From: Cyanobacteria bacterium HKST-UBA02
Lineage (GTDB): Bacteria > Cyanobacteriota > Vampirovibrionia > Obscuribacterales > Obscuribacteraceae
NCBI GenBank assembly: GCA_020431945.1
Contig: JAGQHH010000281.1
Coordinates: forward strand, 1 to 23,699
Direction: 5' to 3'
Length of the DNA: 23,699 bases
The notes below the pieces were generated by a model, which was given only the letters and a program-made list of their open reading frames with translations, did no database searches and had not been told where the DNA came from. A program made the translations under genes and the position numbers. Positions 6,963 to 14,471 of this stretch are shown piece after piece (within the stretch, counting starts at the first letter, position 1; each line of letters opens with the position of its first letter).

Positions 6963-8690
6963 ATGAGCCTCAAGAACAAAGTCATTTTCATCACCGGAGC
7001 CTCACGGGGCATCGGGCTGGCAATCGCTCTGAAAGCCGCCCGGGATGGCGCCAAGATCGCCATCGCCGCCAAGACGGAAAGCCCGAACGACAAGCTGCCG
7101 GGCACCATTTACAGCGCCGCGGAAGAAATCAAAGCCGCCGGCGGTGAAGCCCTTCCCCTGGTCGTCGACGTCCGGAGCGAAGAGCAGGTTCAGGCGGCAA
7201 TCGACAAAACCGTCGAAACCTTCGGTGGTATCGATATCGTCGTCAATAACGCCAGCGCTATTCAGCTCACAGGTACCGAAGCGACCACAATGAAGCGCTT
7301 CGACCTGATGCAGAGCGTCAATGCTCGTGGCGTCTACCTGGTCTCCAAGCTTGCTCTTCCGCATCTGCGCAAGAGCGCCGGGGCCGGACGTCATCCGCAT
7401 ATCCTCAACCTCTCGCCGCCCCTCAATCTCGATCCGGGCTGGTTCGGTCCGCACCTGGCCTACACCATGTCCAAGTACGGCATGAGCCTTTGCACCCTCG
7501 GTCTGGCCAATGAGCTCAAGGCCGACGGTATCGCCGTCAACTCGCTCTGGCCCGAGACCGCCATCAACACTTCGGCGGTGCGCAACCTCCTGGGCGGGGA
7601 CGAGTCGGTGAAGCGTGCCCGCCAGCCCGAGATCGTGGCTGACGCCGCTTATCACGTCCTCACCAGCGAGGACAAAGAGCTGACCGGCAAATTCCTGATC
7701 GACACCGAAGTTCTGAAGTCGAAGGGCGTCGAGGACTTCACCGCCTATGCGGTGGATCCCGAAGCGAAGCTGATCAAGGATTTCTTCCTCGGCGAGCCTC
7801 CGAAGCACATGCCGGTTCCGGTGGTGGTCCACAAAGAGACCGCCGCGGCACCTGAGACCGGAGAGGAGAAAGCACCGAAGCCGGTGTCGTATCCCTTCAA
7901 GGCCTTCTCGCTGACGAGAGACAGTCGGGGCGTCGCCAGGCTTACCCTCAACAGCCCGAAGCGAGCCAACTGCCTGACCCTGGCGTTCTTCGAGGAGCTG
8001 CCCGGCGCCGTTGCCCGACTCACCGCCGACGGGACGAAAGTCCTGACCATCACAGGTGAGGGCAATCTTTTCAGTGCTGGAATCGATCTCGGTGGTCTGG
8101 GCAAGCTGCTTCCGGAAAATATCTCCGGAGTGGCTGAGCGTCAGGCTGTCACCGATGCCATCCTGAAGATGCAGGCGGCCTTCGGCTGTCTGTCCCAGGC
8201 GCCCTTCCCGGTTATTGCCGCGGTGAATGGACTCTGCCTGGGCGCCGGTCTCGATCTGGTCTCCGCCTGCGACTTCGTCCTCGCGTCTCGCGGCTCGCAG
8301 TTCGCCATCGAGGAGATCAATGTCGGTCTCATGGCTGACCTGGGCAGTCTTCAGCGACTGCCGGGCAAGCTTCCGGAAGGTGTCGTTCGCATGCTCGCCT
8401 TCACCGGCCAGCGTCTTTCGGCGGACGATGCTTTCAAGCTCGGTTTCGTCACCATGCTGGTGCCGGACCGGACCGTCCTTCTCAATCGTCTCGATGAGAT
8501 GGCTGCCGGTATCGCTTCCAAGTCGCAGTCTGCCATAGCTGCTTCGAAGCTGGCTCTGAACTTCCGTCTGGAGCACGGTCTCGAGCAGTCCCTGCGTCAT
8601 GCCGCTCAGATTCAGCCGGCTTATATCGAGCCGACTGTGGTCAAAGCCGGTATCGCGCGCATTCTCGCTGCCCTGACCCGGAAGTCCTGA
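6963..8690 (+). CDS. HSDL2-like short-chain dehydrogenase fused to a dienoyl-CoA-isomerase-like crotonase
   Basis: This 575-residue cytoplasmic enzyme has two domains. Residues 1-280 form a short-chain dehydrogenase with the cofactor loop TGASRGIG (11-18), NNAS (95-98) and the catalytic set Asn120, Ser151, Tyr167, Lys171. Its blocks DGAKIAIAAKTESPNDKLPG and LNLSPPLNLDPGWF are those of hydroxysteroid-dehydrogenase-like protein 2 (HSDL2). Residues 284-312 are a Pro/Ala/Glu-rich linker. Residues 313-575 form a crotonase-fold domain with the oxyanion-hole segment FSAGIDL and the VNGLCLGAGLDLVSACD block. Asp431, Glu451 and Asp459 match in spacing the three acids of delta3,5-delta2,4-dienoyl-CoA isomerase (ECH1). 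In animals HSDL2 carries an SCP2 lipid-carrier domain at this end instead. A role in fatty acyl-CoA metabolism is inferred; the substrate is unknown. AGGAG precedes the ATG and a strong terminator follows. Confidence 0.92.
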   Translation: MSLKNKVIFITGASRGIGLAIALKAARDGAKIAIAAKTESPNDKLPGTIYSAAEEIKAAGGEALPLVVDVRSEEQVQAAIDKTVETFGGIDIVVNNASAIQLTGTEATTMKRFDLMQSVNARGVYLVSKLALPHLRKSAGAGRHPHILNLSPPLNLDPGWFGPHLAYTMSKYGMSLCTLGLANELKADGIAVNSLWPETAINTSAVRNLLGGDESVKRARQPEIVADAAYHVLTSEDKELTGKFLIDTEVLKSKGVEDFTAYAVDPEAKLIKDFFLGEPPKHMPVPVVVHKETAAAPETGEEKAPKPVSYPFKAFSLTRDSRGVARLTLNSPKRANCLTLAFFEELPGAVARLTADGTKVLTITGEGNLFSAGIDLGGLGKLLPENISGVAERQAVTDAILKMQAAFGCLSQAPFPVIAAVNGLCLGAGLDLVSACDFVLASRGSQFAIEEINVGLMADLGSLQRLPGKLPEGVVRMLAFTGQRLSADDAFKLGFVTMLVPDRTVLLNRLDEMAAGIASKSQSAIAASKLALNFRLEHGLEQSLRHAAQIQPAYIEPTVVKAGIARILAALTRKS

Positions 8691-9144
8691 TCGTCTGATC
8701 GATCGAGTTCATTGAATTCGGGGCTGCCCTTGCACGCTTTGCGAGCAGGGCAGCCCCTTCTTTTTTTGCTGTACTACTAATTGTGTTAGTAAGGTCGATT
8801 ACGAAGCTCGCGGAGCGGATTAATCTGGCAGTATATATTTCTTAAGGTTGTAAAGGGGATCTCTTTCTGATCTCTCGAAATCATTCACTCATGTGACTAT
8901 CGAGCATTTTCTCTTGCTCAATTTGTTAAGTTGTCAAGATGCTATTGCTCTTTTCTCCATGAAACACCAATAGTCGAGATATCTTCCGCCATTCACCACC
9001 AGAGAAACGCTAAACCAGCCAGGGTAAGAGTCCACGAGTACGAGTAACCGGTGTTCGGCATCTTCGGATGCTTCGGGAGCTGGCGCGCGTGTGGTGATGA
9101 GGCTTCGTGCCTCGCGGCAGATATGTGAACACAAAGGACTAGCA
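8691..9144. other. Intergenic region with terminator and a weak antisense frame
   Basis: After the terminator at 8720-8767 I see no confident gene. A TTG-started minus-strand frame (8934-9134, 66 codons) has a protein-like C-terminal half but no ribosome site. A small hairpin GAGGC/GCCTC (9099-9113) lies in the leader of the next gene. The promoter of the gene at 9145 must be here but is not obvious. Confidence 0.5.
8720..8767 (+). terminator. Strong intrinsic terminator after the fusion enzyme gene
   Basis: GGGGCTGCCCT (8720-8730) and AGGGCAGCCCC (8747-8757) form a perfect 11-base stem followed by TTCTTTTTTT. Confidence 0.9.
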
Positions 9145-9525
9145 ATGCAGTATGTACTGCCGACGATCGGCGCTGCTTTCGGATCGGTGGGAGGGTGCTA
9201 CCTTCTCATCTTTCTTGGCGCCGGTTTCATTCTTCCGGCCGAATGGATCTTCCTGTGTCTCGGAGCTCTGACCGGTTTCCTGGTCTCGCTCATGATTCAC
9301 TGGCGGTATGCCACCATCGCAAGCTCGGCGCTTGCCGGTGCTTTCCTCGGCGGTGTGGTGGTGCCTTTCACCGGAATTCTCGTCATCATCATGGAGCAGG
9401 AAGGCTTTCACCCTCTTCTTCTGGGCAGGCTTTTCTTCTACATGACCTTCACGCAAGGAGCTGCCGGCATCTGCTATCAGCTTCTCGCCTGGTACACCGA
9501 AGACTCGGGGGTCGACGGCAAGTGA
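9145..9525 (+). CDS. Small membrane protein upstream of the sigma factor
   Basis: This 126-residue protein has four likely membrane helices, at about residues 5-28, 32-51, 57-83 and 91-117, and an acidic tail (YTEDSGVDGK). I chose the ATG at 9145, preceded by AAAGGA, over an upstream GTG at 9091, because the extra 18 residues are polar and lack a ribosome site. No family is recognised. The sigma factor gene starts 62 bases downstream, with a short hairpin between them. Co-transcription with the sigma factor is possible, and a membrane protein next to a sigma factor could be regulatory, but nothing in the sequence shows anti-sigma features. Confidence 0.75.
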   Translation: MQYVLPTIGAAFGSVGGCYLLIFLGAGFILPAEWIFLCLGALTGFLVSLMIHWRYATIASSALAGAFLGGVVVPFTGILVIIMEQEGFHPLLLGRLFFYMTFTQGAAGICYQLLAWYTEDSGVDGK

Positions 9526-9542
9526 TGACGAAATCGTCTTTA

Positions 9543-9560
9543 GCGGCGAATCATCGCCGC
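9543..9560 (+). other. Hairpin between membrane protein and sigma factor genes
   Basis: GCGGCGA (9543-9549) and TCGCCGC (9554-9560) form a perfect 7-base stem with a 4-base loop. No T-run follows. It may be a processing or attenuation element in the sigma factor leader. Confidence 0.4.
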
Positions 9561-9587
9561 ATTCCATCTCAAAGAGGGATTTGAGAG

Positions 9588-10433
9588 ATGTCCAAAGAGA
9601 ACAAAGTTCCGCCTCAGGATGAGGCTTTCGCCCGTTATCTCGGTCATGTCCGCCAGGAGTCCATGCTCACTCCCGAGGAGGAGCAGGCTCTCGGTCAGGC
9701 AGTGGTCAACGGAGGACCGGGTGCCCGCCGCGCCAGAGACAAACTGGTGAGCTCGCACCTGCGCCTGGTGATCAAGATCGCCAAGAAGTTCGGGGGCACC
9801 GGACTGCCTTTCGAGGACCTGGTCCAGGAAGGCAATGTCGGGTTGATCAATGCTGCCGAGCGTTTCGACCCCGGCAAGGGTCGCTTCGCCACCTACGCCT
9901 GGTGGTGGATCCGGCAGGCGATTCGTCAGTACGCCATCGACAACGGCCGGACGATTCGCATCCCCACCACCCGGGTCCGGGAGATTCAGAAGCTCAATGC
10001 CACCATCAAAGAGCTCTCTGCGTCCGGTGAGACCCCCACGGCCGACCAGGTCGCGGTGGCCATGGGCGTGGACCTCGAGACGGTGCATGACCTGCTTCTC
10101 TTCTCCCGGGAGCCGGTCTCGCTCAACACCAATATCGGCGACGGCGACACCGAGCTCGGCGAGCTCGTTGCCGACGTCAATGCGGTGGACCCGGAGGAGG
10201 CAGCTATCCAGGCGAATCTCGAGGAGATTCTCCGGGCTGGTATCGACTCCCTGCCCGAGCGGGAGAAGCACGTGCTGACGCTGCGCCGTGGTCTCAACGG
10301 CGAGCGTGAGCACACCCTCGAAGAAGTCGGCGAGCTCTACGGTTTGACCCGGGAGCGTATCCGGCAGATCGAGATGAGGGCCATCGCTCGCATTCGCGAC
10401 GGCTCTGCCGGGCGCCGGCTGAAGTCGGCGTAA
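9588..10433 (+). CDS. RNA polymerase sigma-70 factor (group 2-like)
   Basis: This 281-residue sigma factor directs RNA polymerase to promoters. Region 1.2 is at about residues 11-45. Region 2 is at 52-121, with the core-binding block LPFEDLVQEGNVGLINAAERFD and the -10-reading helix RFATYAWWWIRQAIRQY. Region 3 is at about 125-205. Region 4 is at about 215-272, with DSLPEREKHVLTLRRGL and the -35-reading helix GLTRERIRQIEMRAIARIR. It lacks region 1.1 and the long spacer of primary RpoD proteins. The length fits an alternative, group 2-type factor with RpoD-like promoter contacts. The ATG follows GAGGG. A GC-rich hairpin follows the stop. Which promoters it serves is unknown; RpoH-type function cannot be excluded, but region 4 is more RpoD-like. 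Confidence 0.9.
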   Translation: MSKENKVPPQDEAFARYLGHVRQESMLTPEEEQALGQAVVNGGPGARRARDKLVSSHLRLVIKIAKKFGGTGLPFEDLVQEGNVGLINAAERFDPGKGRFATYAWWWIRQAIRQYAIDNGRTIRIPTTRVREIQKLNATIKELSASGETPTADQVAVAMGVDLETVHDLLLFSREPVSLNTNIGDGDTELGELVADVNAVDPEEAAIQANLEEILRAGIDSLPEREKHVLTLRRGLNGEREHTLEEVGELYGLTRERIRQIEMRAIARIRDGSAGRRLKSA

Positions 10434-10441
10434 GCTGAAGT

Positions 10442-10493
10442 CCGGGGCGCCTTTCGGGGCGCCCCGGCACCGCCCCTTTCGCAAGGGCGATTC
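10442..10493 (+). terminator. Double GC-rich hairpin after the sigma factor gene
   Basis: CCGGGGCGCC (10442-10451) pairs perfectly with GGCGCCCCGG (10458-10467). A second smaller stem built on CGCCC/GGGCG (about 10470-10489) follows. Neither has a T-run, so termination strength is uncertain. Confidence 0.45.
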
Positions 10494-10535
10494 GTCATAA
10501 CCTGAAACCAAAGTGTCAATCGAAAGGATAGGACA

Positions 10536-10919
10536 ATGAGCCTGCATCAACATTCCCATACCTCTGGGCAACCGAGCCTGACTCTGCACGTCAACTCCGG
10601 ACGTCTGGAGCGGCGCGGCAACTGGCAATGCACCGCCCCCCGCCTGGCGGCCGACGACGGTGTCATCGTCGATCGGTTCCTGGCTCGCTGTGTCGAGCTG
10701 GCGGACTGGTGCATGGACGAGCACCGTCGCATTCACAACGAGGACCCCAGCGAGGGTCTGCGTCTGAAGGTGACGATGCCTTCCACCTACACCAGCGAGG
10801 AGAAGGGGCGGGCCGTGGAGATTCTCACCGAGCGTGGCTGGGACGTCACGACCGCGAATCTCTACGACTACCAGCTCGAGAAGGGCGAGCTCTGGCTCTG
10901 CCCGCACTGCTACTCGTAG
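10536..10919 (+). CDS. Hypothetical 127-residue protein with C-terminal CPHC
   Basis: This is a small soluble protein with a histidine-containing N-terminus (MSLHQHSH) and five cysteines, including a C-terminal CPHC (122-125) that could bind metal or form a redox pair. Residues 85-120 look like an alpha/beta unit (TSEEKGRAVEILTERGWDVTTANLYDY). The ATG follows AAAGGATAGGA. I do not recognise the family. It lies between the sigma factor and another small membrane protein, each gap carrying a hairpin. Confidence 0.75.
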   Translation: MSLHQHSHTSGQPSLTLHVNSGRLERRGNWQCTAPRLAADDGVIVDRFLARCVELADWCMDEHRRIHNEDPSEGLRLKVTMPSTYTSEEKGRAVEILTERGWDVTTANLYDYQLEKGELWLCPHCYS

Positions 10920-10940
10920 CGGCACGAGCATGAATCATGA

Positions 10941-10971
10941 CGGCGCGGTCGGGATGATTCTGATCGCGCCG
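10941..10971 (+). other. Hairpin between two small genes
   Basis: CGGCGCGGTC (10941-10950) pairs with GATCGCGCCG (10962-10971) with one wobble and an 11-base loop. No T-run follows. It continues the pattern of intergenic hairpins in this run. Confidence 0.4.
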
Positions 10972-11004
10972 CAATGAAACCGGCATCTGAGAAAGGTTTT
11001 CCTG

Positions 11005-11325
11005 ATGTCCACTCGTCAATCGAAATCAAGCGCGGCTCTCGAATCCATCGGAGTGGCCGCATACTGGGTCTTCACGACCTGCTACTGCTCCCTGGGCGGA
11101 CTCGCCCTGATCGCCATTCTGGCTGCTGTCGTCGTGGCCATGACCGGTCTGCCATACGGTGTCACGTTCTACACGATCCTCGCCCTGGCGCTTCTGACCG
11201 TGGCGGTCATTGCCCTGCGGGTCTACCGCGGCAGTCGCCGGGAGGCTCTGTCTCGGGAACGCATCCGGGAGGATGCGACCTGGTCGCCACCCGTCGACCC
11301 TGTTGGAATCCCCAGCTGGTACTGA
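11005..11325 (+). CDS. Small two-helix membrane protein
   Basis: This 106-residue protein has two likely membrane helices, at about residues 24-47 and 53-73. A basic stretch (RVYRGSRREALSRERIRE) and a proline-rich, tryptophan-containing C-terminus (WSPPVDPVGIPSWY) follow. The ATG at 11005 is preceded by AAAGG with 8-base spacing. It is the last gene of the plus-strand run, and a terminator-like hairpin lies 55 bases past the stop. No family is recognised. Confidence 0.7.
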   Translation: MSTRQSKSSAALESIGVAAYWVFTTCYCSLGGLALIAILAAVVVAMTGLPYGVTFYTILALALLTVAVIALRVYRGSRREALSRERIREDATWSPPVDPVGIPSWY

Positions 11326-11380
11326 ATGGAGTATCGTCTGGCGCTGGCAAAGACCAGGCGCTGACAAGCGACACTGAGAG

Positions 11381-11440
11381 CCCGCTTCTGGATCGCTGCT
11401 ACGGCGGCTGTCCAGGAGCGGGTTCACTTCCTTTCTTCTT
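11381..11440 (+). terminator. Intrinsic terminator closing the plus-strand run
   Basis: CCCGCTTCTGGA (11381-11392) pairs with TCCAGGAGCGGG (11411-11422), 12 pairs with one wobble, and is followed by a pyrimidine- and T-rich run (TTCACTTCCTTTCTTCTTTG). Confidence 0.6.
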
Positions 11441-11486
11441 TGAATCGAAAAATACGATAGCATATAATAAAATATCGGAGCAGTGC

Positions 11487-11510
11487 GAGGGCACCAGAAA
11501 TGGTGCCCTC
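11487..11510. terminator. Bidirectional hairpin between convergent genes
   Basis: GAGGGCACCA (11487-11496) and TGGTGCCCTC (11501-11510) form a perfect 10-base stem with a GAAA loop. It lies 25 bases past the stop of the leftward gene at 11536 and has TCTTGTT on its plus-strand side, so it probably terminates that gene and perhaps both strands. Confidence 0.65.
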
Positions 11511-11535
11511 TCTTGTTGATCGGGTGGTTGCTCCC

Positions 11536-11928
11536 CTATCTGCCTCCGACCAGCCGCTTGGTGACCGGATGGGCAAGAATGGTGATATTCACCAGGAGGA
11601 GCAGGAAGTTGATGGCGAGCAGGGCGACCAGGGCGCTGGGGCGATGGATCGCCAGTTCCAGAGCCATGATCGGGACCACCGTGATGAGCATCGCCTTGAG
11701 CAGGTCGAATTCGTTGGCGGTGCCGCTACGGCGCAGCCCCGGGATCCGGTCGAGGAAGTCGTAGAGACCGGAGAAGGCTCCGAAGAAGCCGTTCTTGCTG
11801 CGCACGGGCGTCAGCGTCGAACCGCTCTTGAAGAGGTTCTTGTTGCCCAGATAGCGAAGCCACATAGTGGCGGCGAGCAATCCGAGCTGTGCCAGCAGCA
11901 GGATGCCGGCTATGAGAGTGAGGGACAT
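11536..11928 (-). CDS. Small three-helix membrane protein, last gene of the NAD kinase operon
   Basis: This 130-residue protein has membrane helices at about residues 2-25, 77-94 and 98-119. Between the first two helices is a soluble stretch with glycine and aromatic residues (KNGFFGAFSGLYDFLDRIPGL). The ATG at 11928 lies 13 bases after the preceding gene's stop and is preceded by AGGAGA. The tight spacing indicates co-transcription with the three genes upstream. I recognise no family. Confidence 0.75.
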   Translation of the reverse strand: MSLTLIAGILLLAQLGLLAATMWLRYLGNKNLFKSGSTLTPVRSKNGFFGAFSGLYDFLDRIPGLRRSGTANEFDLLKAMLITVVPIMALELAIHRPSALVALLAINFLLLLVNITILAHPVTKRLVGGR

Positions 11929-11941
11929 GTTCGTCTCCTGT

Positions 11942-12385
11942 TTACATGTTTACGAAGGTACCGCAACGCCGGCATCGCTCCAGCGCAGGATTGAACGCTG
12001 AGTAGTGCGCGAGGACGGCATGGTCTGCGGCGGTGCAGGATTGATCCGGTGCCGGAAGGATCCGGATCCCGGCAAATGAGGCACAGCTCCGGACGGCTCC
12101 AAGAGTCAAGCAGAGAGCTCCTGCTCCTGCCATCAAGAAGATAAGCGGAGTCGCGGCCTGCCATCCTCCGACTCTCAAGATCAGTCCTGTGAGCGAAAGA
12201 AGAATTCCGGCAGCCATAGCCATCGATGCGGCAGCGAAAGCGGCTGTGGGTATGCGCCGCCAGTCCGATCGAAATCCCAGACCTTCCATGATCCGGTCGA
12301 ACAGGGCTCCGGCAAGTCCGGCGCCGACTGAGATGGTGCCCAGGACTGCGAGAGCGAGAATCAAGTGTTGAGCTTGAAAGCTCAT
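11942..12385 (-). CDS. Three-helix membrane protein with C-terminal CxxC
   Basis: This 147-residue protein has membrane helices at about residues 7-29, 47-71 and 78-98. A soluble tail of about 45 residues follows, with cysteines at 101, 117, 138 and 141, the last two as CRRC. The tail could coordinate a metal, which would fit the histidine-rich transporter directly upstream, but this is inference. The ATG at 12385 has AAGGAG 5 bases upstream. Longer in-frame extensions run into the transporter's histidine-rich codons and are artefacts. Third gene of a four-gene minus-strand operon; family unknown. Confidence 0.75.
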   Translation of the reverse strand: MSFQAQHLILALAVLGTISVGAGLAGALFDRIMEGLGFRSDWRRIPTAAFAAASMAMAAGILLSLTGLILRVGGWQAATPLIFLMAGAGALCLTLGAVRSCASFAGIRILPAPDQSCTAADHAVLAHYSAFNPALERCRRCGTFVNM

Positions 12386-12416
12386 AGAATCTCCTTGCGT
12401 TTTAAACGCAGGTCTT

Positions 12417-13490
12417 TCAGTGCTCGTGGCGGTGATGCAGGTCCGGATAGTGCGGATGCGAGTGCACCAGGGGGTCATGAGCGTGAAGGTGGCTGTGGGG
12501 CTCGCCGGACGGATCGTCGTGCGAGTGCTCGTGCTGATGGTGATCGTCGTGAACGTGCTCGTGCTCGTGGACGAGACGCTCGTGCGAGTGCTCGTGCTCG
12601 TGTCGCTCGGTGACATGCAGGTAGACACCCAGAGCCATCAGGGTAGCGGCGCCGACCAGGGCGAGGCTCAAGGGCTCCGCGAAGATGAGCACCGAAAGCA
12701 CTGCTCCGACAAAAGGTGCCGTGGAGAAATAGGCGCTGGTCCGGGCGGTGCCGAGATGCCGCAGGGCCAGAACGAAGAGAGCCAGGCTGACACCGTAGCC
12801 GAGGAAGCCGACCAGCATTGCCGAGGCGATGGTGAGGAGTGGTGGGCTCGTTGGTGAGAGAAAGAGAAGCGCCACGGCAAGATTGCTGGCTCCGGCGACA
12901 AGGCCTTTGATGAGCGCAATCTGGACGGCATCGGCCTGGGAGATCTGACGGGTGAGGTTATTGTCCACGGCCCAGCCGAGGCATGCCAGAACGATGAGCA
13001 GAGATCCCCAGGACAGGGCGAAACCGCTCTGACCACTGATGGTGAGGATGGCACTGCCGGCGGTGATGGCGATCATGCCTGCCACTACGCGCCGGTCGCA
13101 ATTCTCTTTGAATACCATCCAGGCAATCACGGCGGTGAGGACACCTTCGAGATTGAGCAGGAGGGAGGCGCCGGCTGCCGAAGTCAGAGCAAGTCCGAGC
13201 ATCAGGCAAGCTGGTGCGACCATACCGCCTGCAACCACGGCTCCTGCCAGATAAGGCAGCTCCTCCCTTTTCAGGGGGCGGCTCCGCTCTGGAGTCTTGA
13301 GGCGCCGGACGAGCCACCAGACTGAAAGTCCGATGCCGGAGCCGAGATAGAGAAGCCCGGCCAGGAGAACCGGCTGGACTTCGCCTACGAAAAGCTTGGC
13401 GAGAGGCGTGCTCAGACCGAACAGCAGAGCTGCGGCAAGTCCGAGGAGCGCGCCTCTGGAAATGGTGCGGGGGTCAAAAAAGGATCTCAT
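12417..13490 (-). CDS. EamA-family transporter with histidine-rich C-terminal tail
   Basis: This 357-residue inner-membrane protein has about ten helices arranged as two EamA repeats (residues about 13-150 and 160-290), the fold of drug/metabolite transporters. After the last helix (LVGAATLMALGVYLHV) comes a 64-residue tail with 24 histidines, alternating with glutamate, aspartate and serine. Such tails bind zinc, nickel, cobalt or copper in other proteins. I infer that the carrier moves, or is controlled by, a metal, but the substrate is unknown. The ATG at 13490 follows GGGAGG by 4 bases. It lies 35 bases after the NAD kinase gene and 31 before the next membrane protein, so it is likely co-transcribed with both. 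Confidence 0.9.
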   Translation of the reverse strand: MRSFFDPRTISRGALLGLAAALLFGLSTPLAKLFVGEVQPVLLAGLLYLGSGIGLSVWWLVRRLKTPERSRPLKREELPYLAGAVVAGGMVAPACLMLGLALTSAAGASLLLNLEGVLTAVIAWMVFKENCDRRVVAGMIAITAGSAILTISGQSGFALSWGSLLIVLACLGWAVDNNLTRQISQADAVQIALIKGLVAGASNLAVALLFLSPTSPPLLTIASAMLVGFLGYGVSLALFVLALRHLGTARTSAYFSTAPFVGAVLSVLIFAEPLSLALVGAATLMALGVYLHVTERHEHEHSHERLVHEHEHVHDDHHQHEHSHDDPSGEPHSHLHAHDPLVHSHPHYPDLHHRHEH

Positions 13491-13525
13491 TTCGCCTCCC
13501 TTATCGATGTAGTTATTTTAGCGCT

Positions 13526-14467
13526 TCAGCCTGCTGTTTCTCCGTAGCGGCTGTGGCAGCGCGGATTTATAAAAGCGTTGAGAGACGGCGCTTTGCTGTC
13601 CACCGTCAGGACGGCGCCCCGGGGAAAGTCGAAGCTGATATGGGCGCCGTCGATATAGATTGCGCCCTGGACCATTTCCGAGACAACCGTGACGATGGAG
13701 CCGCCTTTGATATAACCCCGCAGGAGGTCGCTGTCGCTGCCCGGCGGACGGAACGGTGCCAGGGTGGCAAAGGCGATCTTGCGGGAAGTGATGTCCAGGA
13801 GGACTCCTCCGGCGGACTGGTTGAAACCTGAGGTGCCGGCTGCCGGGGCGATTATCAGTCCGGAGCATTTCTTCTCCCGGGTGAGTTCGCCGATGGTCAG
13901 CTTGTAACGCGTGGTGCCGGCGGGGCACTTGTGGCTAACGAAGACTTCGTTGAGCACGGGTACCGGAAGCGTCTCACCGTCGAGGATGAGGCGCAGGCGG
14001 TTGAGGGGATAGAACTTGATCGAGCCGGCCAGGATGCCGTCCAGGGTCTTCTCGAAACCGCTCCGGTCGGTGAGGCAGTAGTGCCCGTGACTGGAGCTGG
14101 GAGCCGAGTTGACACCGAGGACAGGGATGTCGCCCTGGATCGAATGGGAGGCGTCCAGGAAGGTGCCATCACCACCGATGGTGATGACCATGTCTTCCTC
14201 GACTTTGAAGCTTTCCCCGGGAGCGCGCTCGATGCAGCGGCAGGTGATGCCCCTGTCGGTGAGGACATTCACAACGTGCTCGAGGGTGAGACGGTGATCC
14301 TGGTCGGAGGCGATTATCCTCTCGCGATCCGGGCTCTCGGAATCAAGAAGCTGCTTGAGCCGCTGATCTTGAGAAGCTTCAACCATTTCTTTCATGGTCT
14401 GCTTCACGATCACCAGAACTCGGGCAGGAGAAAAACCAGCTCCTCTGGAGCTCTTTCGCTTGGTCAT
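13526..14467 (-). CDS. NAD kinase, NADK2-like type
   Basis: This 313-residue enzyme would phosphorylate NAD to NADP. The nucleotide-binding signature GGDGTFLDASH is at about residues 98-108, the NE pair (LNEVF) at 173-174, and the second conserved loop AAGTSGFNQSAGG at about 209-221. Instead of the usual bacterial VNxGxLGFL block it has GVNSAPSSSHGHYCL, which resembles the block in mitochondrial NADK2. A residue-level look thus places it nearer NADK2 than to standard bacterial NadK. I chose the ATG at 14467, with AGGAAG upstream; an in-frame start 11 codons earlier lacks a ribosome site. First gene of the minus-strand operon with the histidine-tailed transporter. Confidence 0.87.
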   Translation of the reverse strand: MTKRKSSRGAGFSPARVLVIVKQTMKEMVEASQDQRLKQLLDSESPDRERIIASDQDHRLTLEHVVNVLTDRGITCRCIERAPGESFKVEEDMVITIGGDGTFLDASHSIQGDIPVLGVNSAPSSSHGHYCLTDRSGFEKTLDGILAGSIKFYPLNRLRLILDGETLPVPVLNEVFVSHKCPAGTTRYKLTIGELTREKKCSGLIIAPAAGTSGFNQSAGGVLLDITSRKIAFATLAPFRPPGSDSDLLRGYIKGGSIVTVVSEMVQGAIYIDGAHISFDFPRGAVLTVDSKAPSLNAFINPRCHSRYGETAG

Positions 14468-14471
14468 AAGT

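Noticed and set aside
7002..8600. 532-codon minus-strand frame
   Set aside because: It lies wholly antisense to the fusion enzyme, whose two domains are unmistakable. Long antisense frames are common in GC-rich genes.
9540..10931. 463-codon minus-strand frame
   Set aside because: Antisense to the sigma factor and its neighbour, both clearly real.
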